Shown here: positions 34,000 to 43,984 of the stretch, piece by piece
Layout: every line of letters begins with the position of its first letter
Numbering within the stretch: position 1 is the stretch's first letter
Assembly: GCA_023428645.1 (NCBI GenBank)
Contig: JAEYXD010000054.1
Location: forward strand, 1 to 64,000
Direction of reading: 5' to 3'
DNA length: 64,000 bases
Source of the DNA: Pseudomonadota bacterium
GTDB lineage: Bacteria; Pseudomonadota; Gammaproteobacteria; Steroidobacterales; Steroidobacteraceae
Position numbers and translations under genes: made by a program
The notes under the pieces: generated by a model
Databases searched by the model: none
The model's input: only the letters and a program-made list of their open reading frames with translations
Told to the model about the DNA's origin: nothing

Positions 34000-36582
34000 A
34001 TGAGGGACCGTCATGCAACGACTGATGCACGCGCCCTGCGCGCGAGGCTCTGGGCGAGGCTGCGTCCGTGGATCCTGGGCGCGGCGGCGCTCGTGTTCGC
34101 GGCGCTCGTGCTCGCCGCGTTACGCGATGTGCTCGGCAGCGTCACCTACGCGCAGATCGTCGCCGCGATCCGCGGCACGTCGGAAGATCGAATCGCTTTA
34201 GCGCTCGTTGCGACGGCGCTGAGCTACCTGGCGCTGAGCGGCTACGACACCTCGGCGCTGCACTACATCGGCGCGCAACTGAAGCGCGGTTCGGTGCTGT
34301 TCATCTCGTTCGTCGCGTACGCGCTCGGCAATACGATCGGTGTCGGCGTGCTGACCGGCGGCGCGGTCCGCGTGCGGCTGTACATGGCCGCGGGCGTCGA
34401 GCCGGCGAAGATCACCTCGCTGATCGCCTTCAACGCGCTCGCGTTCGCGGTCGGGCTCACGACGTGCGGCGCGGTCGCATTGCTCGTCGGTGCCGTGCAC
34501 GTCGCAACGCTCGTGAACGTGCCCGCGTGGCTGTTGCGCGCGCTCTGTGTCGTCGGCTTGCTGGCTGTTGGCCTGTTCCTGCTCGCGTGCGCCCGGCGAC
34601 GCGAGCTGCGCGTGTTCGGGCGCTGGACGATCTCGCTGCCGCCGGTCTCGCTCGCGATCCGCCAGCTCGTCATTTCCGCATGCGACCTGCTCGCGTCGGG
34701 AGCTGCGTTGTGGGTACTGCTGCCGCCGAATGCCGTCGATCCAGGGACGTTCGCGGTGTTTTATGTCAGCGGCATCGTGCTCGGTCTGCTGAGTCACGTG
34801 CCGGGCGGCATCGGCGTGTTCGAGGCGACGATTCTGTTTGCCTGCGCCGGCCGCGCGCCGGTCGACCAGGTCGTGGGCGCGCTCGTCCTGTACCGCGTCG
34901 TCTACTACCTCATCCCGTTGCTGATCGCGGCGATGCTGCTCGCGCGGTATGAGTTGCGTGAGGGCGTCGGCGCGCCGATCGGCCGCGCCGCCGTCAGATT
35001 ATCGCCTGCGCTCCTCGCTGCATTGACGCTCATCGGCGGCGTCATGCTGCTCGTCTCGGGCGTGACGCCGCAGACGCAACATGCCGAGGATCTGCTGTCG
35101 CTCCATGTGCCGCTGCCGATCGTCGAGGCCGCGCATTTCATCGGCAGCATCGCGGGCGTCGCGCTGCTGTTCGTCGCTCGCGGCTTGATCAGCCGGCTCG
35201 ACGCCGCGTGGTGGGCGGCGCTCCTGTTGTCGATCGTCGCGGCGCTGCTTGCGATACCGAAGGGCATCGCGATCTCCGAGAGTTTGTTCCTGGGGGTGCT
35301 CGCCATACTGCTCTATGTGTCGCGCAAGCAATTCGACCGGCCTTCGACGTTGTTTGCGATGCCGTTCGAGCGGGGCTGGTGGCTGTCGATCGTGCTCGTG
35401 CTCGCCGCCTGTCTGTGGATCCTGATGTTCGTCTATCGCGATGTCGAATACGCGCACGAGGTCTGGTGGCAGTTCGAGTTCGACGCGCATGCGCCGCGCT
35501 CGTTGCGGGCGCTCGTCGGGGCGATGATCGTCGTGATCGCCCTGGCGCTGCATCGACTGCTGCGTCCGCCCGGCGGCGCGCCGCATCGAGCGACGGCGGA
35601 AGAACTGGCGCAGGCACAGGCCATCGTGCAGCAGCAGCCCTGGGCGGACGCCTGCCTCGTGGCGACCGGCGACAAGTCACTGCTGTTCTCGCGCTCGGGC
35701 AAGGCGTTCCTGATGTATGGCAAGCATGGCCGATCGTGGATCGCGCTGTTCGATCCGATCGGGCCGCTGGCCGAATGGCCGGAGCTGATCTGGGGGTTCA
35801 GTGAGCTTGCCAACGCGCACGGCGGGCGTGTCGCGTTCTACCAAGTGCGACCCGAGGGCTTGCCGTTCTATCTCGATGCCGGGCTGCGTGCGATCAAGCT
35901 CGGCGAAGATGCGCACGTGCCGCTGCGAGAGTTCAGTCTGAAGGGCACGAAGCGCTCGCACTTGCGCCAGAGTCTGAATCGCGGCGAGCGCGAGGGCCTG
36001 CGATTCGAGGTGCTCGACGCGGCGGCCGTTGCCGCGCGCTTCGAGGAGCTGCGACGCGTCTCCGACGAATGGCTGCAGGCACAGCAGGCGCGCGAGAAGG
36101 GATTTTCGCTCGGGCACTTTTCCGCGGCCTATGTCGCTCGTAATCCAGTCGCCGTCGTTCGAAAGGCGGAGCGTCTCGTGGCATTCGCGACGTTGATGCA
36201 CACCGAACAGCACGCCGAGGCGACGATCGATCTGATGCGCCACGTGAACGACGCGCCGTCCGGCACGATGGACTTCCTGTTCGTGAAGCTGCTGCTGCAC
36301 TTCCAGGCGTTGGGCTATGAGCGCTTCGGTCTCGGCATGGCGCCGATGTCCGGCATGGCGACGCATCGGCTCGCGCCGGCATGGCATCGGGTCGCGCGCT
36401 TCGCGTTCGAGCGCGGCGAGCGGTTCTACCACTTCCGCGGCTTGCGCGGTTTCAAACAGAAGTTCGATCCGGTGTGGGAGCCGCGCTATCTCGCCGTGCG
36501 TGGCGGGCTCGCCCCGGTGTTCGCCTTGACGGACATTGCCGCGCTGATCGGCGGCGGGTTGCGCGGAGTCGTGAGCAAGTGA
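34000..36582 (+). CDS. mprF: Bifunctional lysylphosphatidylglycerol synthase/flippase MprF
   Basis: 860 aa, full MprF length. The N-terminal ~510 residues hold about 14 membrane helices forming the flippase. The cytosolic C-terminal domain is a GNAT-like aminoacyl-tRNA transferase: DKSLLFSRSGKAFLMYGKHGRSWIALFDPIG, RSHLRQSLNRGEREGL, TIDLMRH, GTMDFLFVKLLLHFQALGYERFGLGMAPMSG. It adds lysine (or alanine) from tRNA to phosphatidylglycerol, lowering surface charge. ATG at 34000 follows an in-frame GTG at 33994; neither has a strong SD. The next gene overlaps its stop. Confidence 0.93.
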   Translation: MRDRHATTDARALRARLWARLRPWILGAAALVFAALVLAALRDVLGSVTYAQIVAAIRGTSEDRIALALVATALSYLALSGYDTSALHYIGAQLKRGSVLFISFVAYALGNTIGVGVLTGGAVRVRLYMAAGVEPAKITSLIAFNALAFAVGLTTCGAVALLVGAVHVATLVNVPAWLLRALCVVGLLAVGLFLLACARRRELRVFGRWTISLPPVSLAIRQLVISACDLLASGAALWVLLPPNAVDPGTFAVFYVSGIVLGLLSHVPGGIGVFEATILFACAGRAPVDQVVGALVLYRVVYYLIPLLIAAMLLARYELREGVGAPIGRAAVRLSPALLAALTLIGGVMLLVSGVTPQTQHAEDLLSLHVPLPIVEAAHFIGSIAGVALLFVARGLISRLDAAWWAALLLSIVAALLAIPKGIAISESLFLGVLAILLYVSRKQFDRPSTLFAMPFERGWWLSIVLVLAACLWILMFVYRDVEYAHEVWWQFEFDAHAPRSLRALVGAMIVVIALALHRLLRPPGGAPHRATAEELAQAQAIVQQQPWADACLVATGDKSLLFSRSGKAFLMYGKHGRSWIALFDPIGPLAEWPELIWGFSELANAHGGRVAFYQVRPEGLPFYLDAGLRAIKLGEDAHVPLREFSLKGTKRSHLRQSLNRGEREGLRFEVLDAAAVAARFEELRRVSDEWLQAQQAREKGFSLGHFSAAYVARNPVAVVRKAERLVAFATLMHTEQHAEATIDLMRHVNDAPSGTMDFLFVKLLLHFQALGYERFGLGMAPMSGMATHRLAPAWHRVARFAFERGERFYHFRGLRGFKQKFDPVWEPRYLAVRGGLAPVFALTDIAALIGGGLRGVVSK

Positions 36583-37913
36583 GGGCGCTGCTTGCGCTGC
36601 TGCTGTTGGTCTGCGTTTGCACGGGCACGCAGGCCCGCACGATCACGCACGGCCGGTTCCAAGGCGTGCGCATCGTCGCGCCGTCGCAGCGAGTCGAACA
36701 ATTCGTGCTGCTGCTTGCCGATGGGGCGGAAGAGGGCGCGCGGCTCGCGACGACGCTCGCGTCTCAGGGCGCGCTCGTGGCGACGATCGATACGCGCGCA
36801 TTGTTCGCGGCCTTGGAGCGCGATGGCGCGGAATGCGTGTCGCCGAACGGCGATCTGGAAAATCTTGCGCACTACGTTCAGGCGATGGAGCACCTCGACA
36901 GCTATCACACGCCGCTTCTCATCGGCGCGGGTGTCGGAGCGCCGTTCGTGTACGCGATGCTCGCGCAGTCGCCCGCCGATACGTTCGCGGGCGGTATGTC
37001 GGTGCGCTTCTGCCCGCAGCTCGCGCTACGCAAGCCGCTGTGTGAGGGCCAGCACCTGAAGTACGAGTCGCGCGCACGGAACACGCTGACGCCGGCGCGC
37101 TTGGAGCGCCCCTGGAAGGTGCTCGGCGTTGCGCCGGCAGCGTGCGCCGACGCCGCGCGCACGTTCGCGGCACAGGCGGGCGCGCCGATCGAGCCGGTCG
37201 ACGCGACATCGCTGAGCGCCCGCGTCGCGAGCGCCTACACGCAGCTCGCGAGCGGCGCGACGCCGCGGACCGGCGGCGCGCGGCCGCTCGCGGATTTGCC
37301 GCTGATCGAAGTGCCCTCCGCGGTCGCTGGCGATACGTTCGCGGTGATGTTGTCCGGCGACGGCGGCTGGGCTGGTCTGGACAAGGAAGTCGCGCGAGCC
37401 GTCGCGGCCGCGGGCATCCCGGTCGTCGGCTTCGATTCGCTGCGCTATTTCTGGACGAAGCGCACGCCGGAGGACCTTGCGCGCGACCTCGGGCGCGTCG
37501 TGCGCACCTATGTGCAGCTGTGGCGTCGTCCGCGCGTCGTCGTGATCGGCTATTCGCGTGGCGCGGATGTCGTGCCGTTCGGGATCAATCGACTCGACGC
37601 TGCGACTCGCTCGCGGGTATCGAGCGTCGTGCTGATCGGGCTCACGAAGACGGCGAGCTTCGAATTCCATGTCGGCAATTGGATCGGGCTGGGCGCACGC
37701 GGCGCGTTGCCGATCGCCCCGGAGATGGCAAAGCTGCGGCTCGAAACGGTCGTGTGCATCCAGGGCGCTGACGATGCGGAATCCACGTGCGGGGCCTACG
37801 CGAACACGGCGGCGCGCGTCGTGAAGCTGCCGGGCTCGCATCACTTCAACGGTGATTATCCGGGTCTGGCGAGCACGATCGTGCGCGAGATAAAGGCATT
37901 GCAGGGCCGTTGA
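36579..37913 (+). CDS. AcvB/VirJ-type periplasmic serine hydrolase
   Basis: 444 aa from a GTG overlapping the mprF stop as GTGA. Signal peptide MRALLALLLLVCVCTGTQA. Two alpha/beta domains follow; the C-terminal VirJ domain carries MLSGDGGWAGLDKEV, VVGFDSLRYFW, GYSRGADVVPF (nucleophile Ser) and GSHHFNGDY (His). Size fits AcvB (two domains), not the shorter VirJ. AcvB homologues hydrolyse lysyl-phosphatidylglycerol and are encoded with the MprF homologue LpiA, so this pair probably makes and removes the same lipid. Confidence 0.9.
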   Translation: MRALLALLLLVCVCTGTQARTITHGRFQGVRIVAPSQRVEQFVLLLADGAEEGARLATTLASQGALVATIDTRALFAALERDGAECVSPNGDLENLAHYVQAMEHLDSYHTPLLIGAGVGAPFVYAMLAQSPADTFAGGMSVRFCPQLALRKPLCEGQHLKYESRARNTLTPARLERPWKVLGVAPAACADAARTFAAQAGAPIEPVDATSLSARVASAYTQLASGATPRTGGARPLADLPLIEVPSAVAGDTFAVMLSGDGGWAGLDKEVARAVAAAGIPVVGFDSLRYFWTKRTPEDLARDLGRVVRTYVQLWRRPRVVVIGYSRGADVVPFGINRLDAATRSRVSSVVLIGLTKTASFEFHVGNWIGLGARGALPIAPEMAKLRLETVVCIQGADDAESTCGAYANTAARVVKLPGSHHFNGDYPGLASTIVREIKALQGR

Positions 37914-37961
37914 TGACGCAGTGGAGCCGAGGCTCCCGGCGAGGGGCGCGACGAGTTCGCC

Positions 37962-39803
37962 TCATTGATAACCCTTCGCCTGCAGCGAAAACAAATGCGC
38001 GTAATGGCCGTTCCGCCGCATGAGCTCGTCGTGCGAGCCGTGCTCGATGACGCGCCCATCCTGGAGCACGATGATCTGATCGGCCATGCGGACGGTCGAG
38101 AAGCGATGCGAGATCAAGATCGCGATGCGGCCTTTCGTCAGCGTGCGGAAGTGCTCGAAGATCGTGGCCTCGGCACCGGCATCCATCGCGGCGGTGGGCT
38201 CGTCGAGCACGAGAATGTCGGCGCGTGAGCGCATGAATGCGCGCGACAGGGCGATCTTCTGCCATTGACCGCCGGAGAGCTCGCGCCCGTCGTTGAACCA
38301 TTTGCCGAGCGGCGTCCGATAGCCTTCCGGAAGGTCGGCGACGATCGGCGCCGCCATGCCTTTCGTGCTCGCGTCGCGCCAGCGCGCTTCGTCTTCGAAG
38401 TACTGGACGTCGCCGGCGCCGATGTTCTCGCCGAGCAAGAGCTGATAGCGCGTGAAGTCCTGGAAGATCACGCCGATGCGATCGCGCAGCGCGGCTTCGT
38501 CCCAATCGCGCAGATCCTGGCCATCGAGCAAGATGCGTCCGGACGTCGGCTGATACAGGCGCGTCAGCAGCTTGATGAGCGTCGTCTTGCCGGACCCGTT
38601 CTCGCCCACGAGCGCGAGCGATTCGCCCGGGCGAATGTGCAAGCTCACGTCGATCAGCGTGGGACGGTCCGCGTCGGGATACGAGAACGTGACGTTCTCG
38701 AAGCGGATGCCATCGTTCGGCTGGGGACCACGGACGATCGTTCCCGTGCGCGGGGCGACAGGCGTTTCGAGATAGTCGTACAGCGTCGACAGGTACAAAT
38801 TGTCTTCGTACATGCCGCCGATCGCGGACAGGATCGAGGACACCGCCGCCTGCCCCTGGCGGAACAGCATCAGATACATCGTCATCTGACCGAGCGTGAT
38901 GCGCGATGCGATGGCCGACAACGCGATCCACGCGTACGCGCCGTACAGCGTCGCGGTCGCGAGCAAGCCGAGCAGGAATCCCCACGTATCGCGGCGAATC
39001 GTCAGGTCGCGATCTTCCTGGTAGAGCTTGCGGAAGATCGCGCGATAGCGATCGAGGAACAGCGGACCGAGCCCGAACAGCTTCACTTCCTTCGCGTGAT
39101 CCTCGCGAGCGAGCACGGTTTCCAGATACATCTGCATGCGAGTCTCGGGCGAGCGCCATAGAAACAGCCGGAACTTGTCGCCCGAGAACTTGGCCTCGGC
39201 CAGAAAGGCAGGCAGGCCGGCGACGATCAGCAGCACGAACGCCCACGGCGAGAACTTCACGAGCAGCACGCCGAAGCTCGCGAGCGAGACGAGGTTCTGA
39301 CCCAGGCCGAACGTGCGCACGACGAGCGACAGCGGACGGCTCGACGCCTCGCGGCGCGCCCGCGTCAGCTTGTCGTAGAAATCCGAGTTCTCGAAATGCG
39401 TGAGGTCGAGCGTCAAGGCCTTTTCGAGAATCATGACGTTCACGCGCTGGCCGAGCTGGGCGCGCAGCAAGGACTGGCACAGCGAGATGCCGCGCTGGGC
39501 GCCGGCGAGCGCGGCGACGAGCACGCCCTCGACGAGGACGAGCCACAGTGCATGCGAGGTCGCGGCCTCGCGCGCGTCGCCGGCGTTGATGGCGGCAATG
39601 ACGGCATCGACGATCAGCGCGCCGACGTACGCGACCGAGGCCGGCAGCGCGCCCGCGGCAATCGTCAGCATGCCGAACGCAAAACTCAACGGACGGCTCG
39701 TCGTCCAGACGAGCTCCATCGCGCGGCGGCTGTAGGCGAAGACGCCGAGGAACCCGCGTCCGAGGTTGGGGTTCGAGACGATCTGGCGTTTGCGCGAACT
39801 CAT
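37962..39803 (-). CDS. ABC transporter, fused permease and ATPase
   Basis: 613 aa half-transporter. About six membrane helices occupy residues 30-320, then the ATPase: Walker A GENGSGKTT, Q-loop GVIFQDFTRYQ, signature LSGGQWQK, Walker B ILVLDEPTAAMD and switch ISHRF. This is an exporter-type architecture acting as a dimer. The substrate is not predictable. It converges on the AcvB-like gene, with a small GGAGC/GCTCC hairpin near 37923-37936 in the 48-base gap. Confidence 0.88.
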   Translation of the reverse strand: MSSRKRQIVSNPNLGRGFLGVFAYSRRAMELVWTTSRPLSFAFGMLTIAAGALPASVAYVGALIVDAVIAAINAGDAREAATSHALWLVLVEGVLVAALAGAQRGISLCQSLLRAQLGQRVNVMILEKALTLDLTHFENSDFYDKLTRARREASSRPLSLVVRTFGLGQNLVSLASFGVLLVKFSPWAFVLLIVAGLPAFLAEAKFSGDKFRLFLWRSPETRMQMYLETVLAREDHAKEVKLFGLGPLFLDRYRAIFRKLYQEDRDLTIRRDTWGFLLGLLATATLYGAYAWIALSAIASRITLGQMTMYLMLFRQGQAAVSSILSAIGGMYEDNLYLSTLYDYLETPVAPRTGTIVRGPQPNDGIRFENVTFSYPDADRPTLIDVSLHIRPGESLALVGENGSGKTTLIKLLTRLYQPTSGRILLDGQDLRDWDEAALRDRIGVIFQDFTRYQLLLGENIGAGDVQYFEDEARWRDASTKGMAAPIVADLPEGYRTPLGKWFNDGRELSGGQWQKIALSRAFMRSRADILVLDEPTAAMDAGAEATIFEHFRTLTKGRIAILISHRFSTVRMADQIIVLQDGRVIEHGSHDELMRRNGHYAHLFSLQAKGYQ

Positions 39804-39945
39804 CGCGCGCGCACCGTGTAGGGCAAGGATGGGAACACGTTCATCGCGTCACAGAATAGCAGCGCGCTTTGCGTGTTCCGCAACTGGCCGTTGCCTTGCT
39901 TACACGCCGGGCACACAATCGCCAGCGGCTTGGTGGGGTTACGCC

Positions 39946-40401
39946 ATGAGCGATCCAAACGATACGAAACGCGACCAGCCGGAAACGCCGGTAGCCGGCG
40001 GCGACGCGCCTGCGGAGAGCAAGCGATCCGGCCGCGTAGGCTTCGACGCTCGCGGCAACTCGGTGTGGGAATGGCAGCTCGAGACCGGTGTCTACAGTCG
40101 CGACGTCAGCACGCAGAAATTGAAGAAGCTGAATCTCGGCGAGCTGTCGATCGCCGAATCGGCGATCCAGCCCGGTCCGCTCGCGCTCGCCGATGACACG
40201 CCGGCGCCGGGCGGCGGTTTCAATCCCTACAACAGCGCACCCGCGAAGCAGCACGGCTTCAATCCCTACGACAACGCACGGAACACGAGCGACAAGGGCG
40301 CGCCCACGAGCGAGCGGCCGAAAAAGCCGCTCAGCCTGGACGAGCTGCGCAAGCTCTCCGAAGTCATCAAGGCGCAGCGAAGCAAGGACAAGCAGAAGTA
40401 G
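39946..40401 (+). CDS. Conserved hypothetical hydrophilic protein (151 aa)
   Basis: A mostly disordered polar protein with a short conserved core, RVGFDARGNSVWEWQLETGVYSRD, followed by QKLKKLNLGELSIAES. It has two FNPYN/FNPYD repeats, and ends with a charged helix (LSLDELRKLSEVIKAQRSK). GGGG lies upstream of the chosen ATG. I recall similar small proteins in beta/gammaproteobacteria without known function. Confidence 0.72.
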   Translation: MSDPNDTKRDQPETPVAGGDAPAESKRSGRVGFDARGNSVWEWQLETGVYSRDVSTQKLKKLNLGELSIAESAIQPGPLALADDTPAPGGGFNPYNSAPAKQHGFNPYDNARNTSDKGAPTSERPKKPLSLDELRKLSEVIKAQRSKDKQK

Positions 40402-40419
40402 CGCGGCCGCGGCGTGCGA

Positions 40420-41439
40420 CTACTTGGTCGCGTAGATCTGATCGAACGAGCCGCCGTCGCTGAAGTGATCCTTCTGCGCCTTCGTCCAGCCGCCGAAGTC
40501 CGCGATCGTCACGAGATCCAGTTTGGGGAACCGCGACGCGTACTTCGCCGCGACGTTCGCATCGACCGGCCGGTAGTAGTTGCGCGCGATGATCTCTTGC
40601 GCCGCCGGTGAGTACAGGTGCCGCAGGTACTCCGTTGCGATCTCGCGCGTATTGCGGCGGAGCACGACCTTGTCGACGACCGCCACGGGCGGCTCGGCCA
40701 GGATGCTCATGCTCGGCACGACGATCTCGACCTTGTCGGCGCCGAGCTCCTTCACGGAGAGAAAGGCTTCGTTCTCCCACGCGAGCAGCACATCGCCGAT
40801 GCCACGCTGCGCGAACGTCGTGGTCGCCGCGCGGGCGCCCGTATCCAGCACCGGCACGTTCTTGTACAGCTTGCGGACGAACTCCTTCGCCGTGGCTTCA
40901 TTGCCGCCGGGTTGTTTCAAGGCCCAGGCCCATGCCGCCAGATAATTCCAGCGAGCGCCGCCGGACGTCTCCGGATTCGGCGTGACGACCGAGACGCCCG
41001 GCTTCACGAGATCGCCCCAATCCTTGATGCCCTTTGGATTGCCCTTGCGGACCAGAAACACGATCGTCGAGGTGTACGGCGAGCTGTTGTGTGGCAGGCG
41101 CGATTGCCAGTTCACGGGCAGCATCTTGCCGTTCGTGGCCAATGCATCGATGTCGCCGGCGAGCGCCAACGTGACGACGTCGGCGGGCAAGCCATCGATG
41201 ACGGTGCGCGCCTGCTTGCCCGAGCCGCCGTGCGACTGCCGGATGCTCACGTCCTCACCGGTCTTCGCTTTCCAGTACTTCACGAACTCCTTGTTGTACT
41301 CCTCGTAGAGCTCGCGCGTCGGATCGTAGGAGACGTTCAGCAGCGTCGTCGCCGCGTGCACGAGCGGCGCCGCAAGCAGAGAGATGCCGAGCGCGGCGAC
41401 GGCGAGCAAGCGCGATCGACAACGATTCGTGGCGGACAT
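40420..41439 (-). CDS. Sulfate/thiosulfate-type ABC substrate-binding protein
   Basis: 339 aa with a signal peptide (LLAVAALGISLLAAPLVHA). The mature part carries the SBP/CysP family marks: LNVSYDPTRELYEEYNKEF, QSHGGSGKQARTVIDGLPADVVTLALAGDID, VRKGNPKGIKDWGDLVKPGVSVVTPNPETSGGARWNYL and an ENEAFLS late motif. It should bind sulfate or thiosulfate in the periplasm for a CysTWA transporter, but no permease or ATPase gene is adjacent. GAGG precedes the start at 41439. Confidence 0.92.
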   Translation of the reverse strand: MSATNRCRSRLLAVAALGISLLAAPLVHAATTLLNVSYDPTRELYEEYNKEFVKYWKAKTGEDVSIRQSHGGSGKQARTVIDGLPADVVTLALAGDIDALATNGKMLPVNWQSRLPHNSSPYTSTIVFLVRKGNPKGIKDWGDLVKPGVSVVTPNPETSGGARWNYLAAWAWALKQPGGNEATAKEFVRKLYKNVPVLDTGARAATTTFAQRGIGDVLLAWENEAFLSVKELGADKVEIVVPSMSILAEPPVAVVDKVVLRRNTREIATEYLRHLYSPAAQEIIARNYYRPVDANVAAKYASRFPKLDLVTIADFGGWTKAQKDHFSDGGSFDQIYATK

Positions 41440-41537
41440 GGGAGCCTCGGGAAGATTTCCTGTGCGGACACCCGCGATGCTAGCGGGGGCCCCGGCGCCA
41501 GGCAGCGGCATTGCGGAAGATCGCTGGGCCGCTGGAA

Positions 41538-41563
41538 GCGGCGCAGCATCGTTGCTGCGCCGC
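41538..41563 (-). terminator. Terminator-like hairpin after the TonB receptor gene
   Basis: GCGGCGCAGC / GCTGCGCCGC is a perfect 10-bp stem with a 6-base loop, ten bases past the stop codon of the minus-strand receptor gene. There is no T tract. Confidence 0.55.
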
Positions 41564-41572
41564 CCGCTCGAG

Positions 41573-43984
41573 CTAGAACGATGCGCGAACCGTGAGCCCG
41601 TAGGTGCGCGGGTCACCCGGCTGTCCGATCACGAGCCCCGTGTTGCCCGATTGCGTGGTGAGATAGTCGAAGTAGTTCTCGTTGAAGGCGTTGCGCGCCC
41701 ACGCGTACACCTCCCAGCCATTGAAGCCGCGAATGCCGGCACGTACGTGCGCGAGCGAATAGCCGTCGACGTCCGTGTAGATCGAGCGCGACGGATTCGA
41801 CGAGAACTTCGAGCGATAGCTCGCGTCGACGCCGAGGAACGCGGCACCGTCCGGTCCCAACCCCTGCAGGGGAACGTCGTATTGGAATCCGTACGAGAAC
41901 GCCCACTTCGAGATGCCCGGCAGCCACTGGCCCGAGATGTTGCAGGACGGCGGGCTGAAGCCGCCCGGCGTGCCCGGCGCGCTCGGCGGATTCGCGGCCG
42001 AAGCCGCGGTGCCGCCCGCCAGCTCCGGCGGGCACGGCGCATCCGGAAAACTGGCGTACTCATGGTCGGTGTACGCCGTGTTGAGATACAGGTTGAGCGT
42101 ATCGATCGGACGCACCGAGAAATCGAGCTCGATGCCGCGGACCTGGACCTCATCCGCGTTCGCGAGATAGCCGCGGATCACGTTCGCCTGACTATTCGTG
42201 ACGGTCGCCTGATAGTCCTTGATCTGCGTCCAGAAGCCGGCGAGGTTCAACGTCGCCTTGCGATTCCATAGCTGCGTCTTCAAGCCGACTTCATAGTGAT
42301 TCACGGTTTCCGGATCGACCGTCGCGACGGCGGTGATCGGCTGATTCGCGCCATCGAGAGGCAGGCCGGACAAGTTGATGCCGCCTGATTTGAACGTGCG
42401 TGCGTAAGTTGCGTAAGCGAGCACGTCGGCCGTGATGTCGTACGACACGGTCAAATCGCCGGACACGTTCGTATCGCTGAATTCGGGCTCGTACGCTTGC
42501 GGCGCGAGCACGCCGAGCTGGGCGGCGGTCAGCGGCGTGTTCGTCGCGTTCGTCACGGTCGCGATGTACTTGCCGTCCTTCTTGTCGTAGTTGACGCGCA
42601 GGCCCGGCTGCAGGCGCCAATCGTCATTGATATGCCACGTGAACTGGCCGAACGCGGCGACACTCGTGTTCTTCAGCCCGATCTCGTTGCTCGAACGCAG
42701 GCCGTTCAAGATCGACGGATCGTTCGCGTTCGCGCCGCTCAACAGCCAGCGGCTCGCGAGCGGGCCTTGCTCCTGGACGCCCGCGGTGTCGACCGTCTGA
42801 TAGAAGCCGTAGAGGCCGACCACGTAGTCGAAGCGATCGCTCGCCGCCGCGTAGCGCAGCTCCTGCGTCCACTGCCGCTGCTCGGACGGATTCTGCGACA
42901 CCGTCGTGATCGGCAGGCCGATGAAGTCGCGATCGTTCTTCGGGCCCCAATCCCATTTGCGGTACGCGGACACCGACGTGAGCGTGCCGGGACCGACGTT
43001 CCATTGCGCGAGCACCGAGCCGCCGCCGAAGCGCTGCTCGGCCGAGAGCTCGGCGTCGATGTCCGTGAGCCGGTCGAACGGGTTGAAGCTCGGCGGCGCG
43101 TAGTTGTTCGACGCGGCCGCGAGGCTCGCGTATTGGCGATTCAGCGGACGCTGCGTCGAGCCCGTGCGGACATACACCGTCCCGAAGCCGAGCGGGTCGG
43201 AGTGCGTGTAGTCGGCGGACAGCGTGATGCTCAGATCGTCCGTGGCCTTCCACAACAGCTGGCCCTTGAAGCCGATATTGTCCTGCTCGTTGATGTGCCG
43301 GTGCGTGCGCGTGTTGTAGATCGTGCCGTCGCGCTGCGTGACCGACGTGCCGAGGCGCACGGCCACCGTGTCTGAGAGGGGACCCGAGATCGAGCCCTTG
43401 GCCTGAACGAAGTCGTAGTTGCCGGCCGTGAGCTCGCCGCGCGCCTCGAAATCGAAGCTCGGCGCCCGCGAGGTGACGTTGATCGCGCCGGCCGTCGTGT
43501 TCTTGCCGTACAGCGTGCCCTGCGGGCCGCGCAGCACTTCGATCTGATCGACGTCCAGGAAGTCGAACGTCGCGGTCGCGCTGCGCGCGTAATACACCTG
43601 ATCGATATAGATGCCGACGCCTTGCTCGATACCGTCGTTCGTGAGGCCGAATGGCGCACCGAGGCCGCGGATCGTCGTCGCGGAATTACGCGGATTGCTC
43701 GAATAGAACTGGATCGAGGGTTGCAGCTGCGTGAGCTTGCCGATGTTGAACGTCCCAGTGGCTTCGAGCGCCGCGGCGTTGACGACAGAGATCGCGAGCG
43801 GTACGTCCTGGATCTGCTCTTCGCGGCGGCGCGCGGTGACGACGATGCCTTCGAGCGCGTCACTCGCATTCGCATTGGTGCCTTCGGCCGGCGTCGGCTC
43901 CGCAACAGCCGGAGCCGACATCGCCAGCAGTGCCGCGACCGCACCTGCGAGTGTCATTGCATGACCAGCGTGTTTCATGTTCAT
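41573..43984 (-). CDS. TonB-dependent outer-membrane receptor
   Basis: 803 aa. A signal peptide (MTLAGAVAALLAMSAPAVA) is followed by a TonB-box-like stretch (LEGIVVTARRREEQIQDVPLAISVV), the plug domain (QVEVLRGPQGTLYGKNTTAGAIN type: DQIEVLRGPQGTLYGKNT) and a 22-strand barrel ending RTYGLTVRASF. The IVVTARRREE start and GKNTTAGAINV plug are typical of the large receptor group found in oligotrophs for diverse organic substrates and siderophores. Substrate unknown. A longer in-frame ATG exists at 44008; the GGGAG before 43984 favours the shorter form. Confidence 0.93.
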   Translation of the reverse strand: MNMKHAGHAMTLAGAVAALLAMSAPAVAEPTPAEGTNANASDALEGIVVTARRREEQIQDVPLAISVVNAAALEATGTFNIGKLTQLQPSIQFYSSNPRNSATTIRGLGAPFGLTNDGIEQGVGIYIDQVYYARSATATFDFLDVDQIEVLRGPQGTLYGKNTTAGAINVTSRAPSFDFEARGELTAGNYDFVQAKGSISGPLSDTVAVRLGTSVTQRDGTIYNTRTHRHINEQDNIGFKGQLLWKATDDLSITLSADYTHSDPLGFGTVYVRTGSTQRPLNRQYASLAAASNNYAPPSFNPFDRLTDIDAELSAEQRFGGGSVLAQWNVGPGTLTSVSAYRKWDWGPKNDRDFIGLPITTVSQNPSEQRQWTQELRYAAASDRFDYVVGLYGFYQTVDTAGVQEQGPLASRWLLSGANANDPSILNGLRSSNEIGLKNTSVAAFGQFTWHINDDWRLQPGLRVNYDKKDGKYIATVTNATNTPLTAAQLGVLAPQAYEPEFSDTNVSGDLTVSYDITADVLAYATYARTFKSGGINLSGLPLDGANQPITAVATVDPETVNHYEVGLKTQLWNRKATLNLAGFWTQIKDYQATVTNSQANVIRGYLANADEVQVRGIELDFSVRPIDTLNLYLNTAYTDHEYASFPDAPCPPELAGGTAASAANPPSAPGTPGGFSPPSCNISGQWLPGISKWAFSYGFQYDVPLQGLGPDGAAFLGVDASYRSKFSSNPSRSIYTDVDGYSLAHVRAGIRGFNGWEVYAWARNAFNENYFDYLTTQSGNTGLVIGQPGDPRTYGLTVRASF

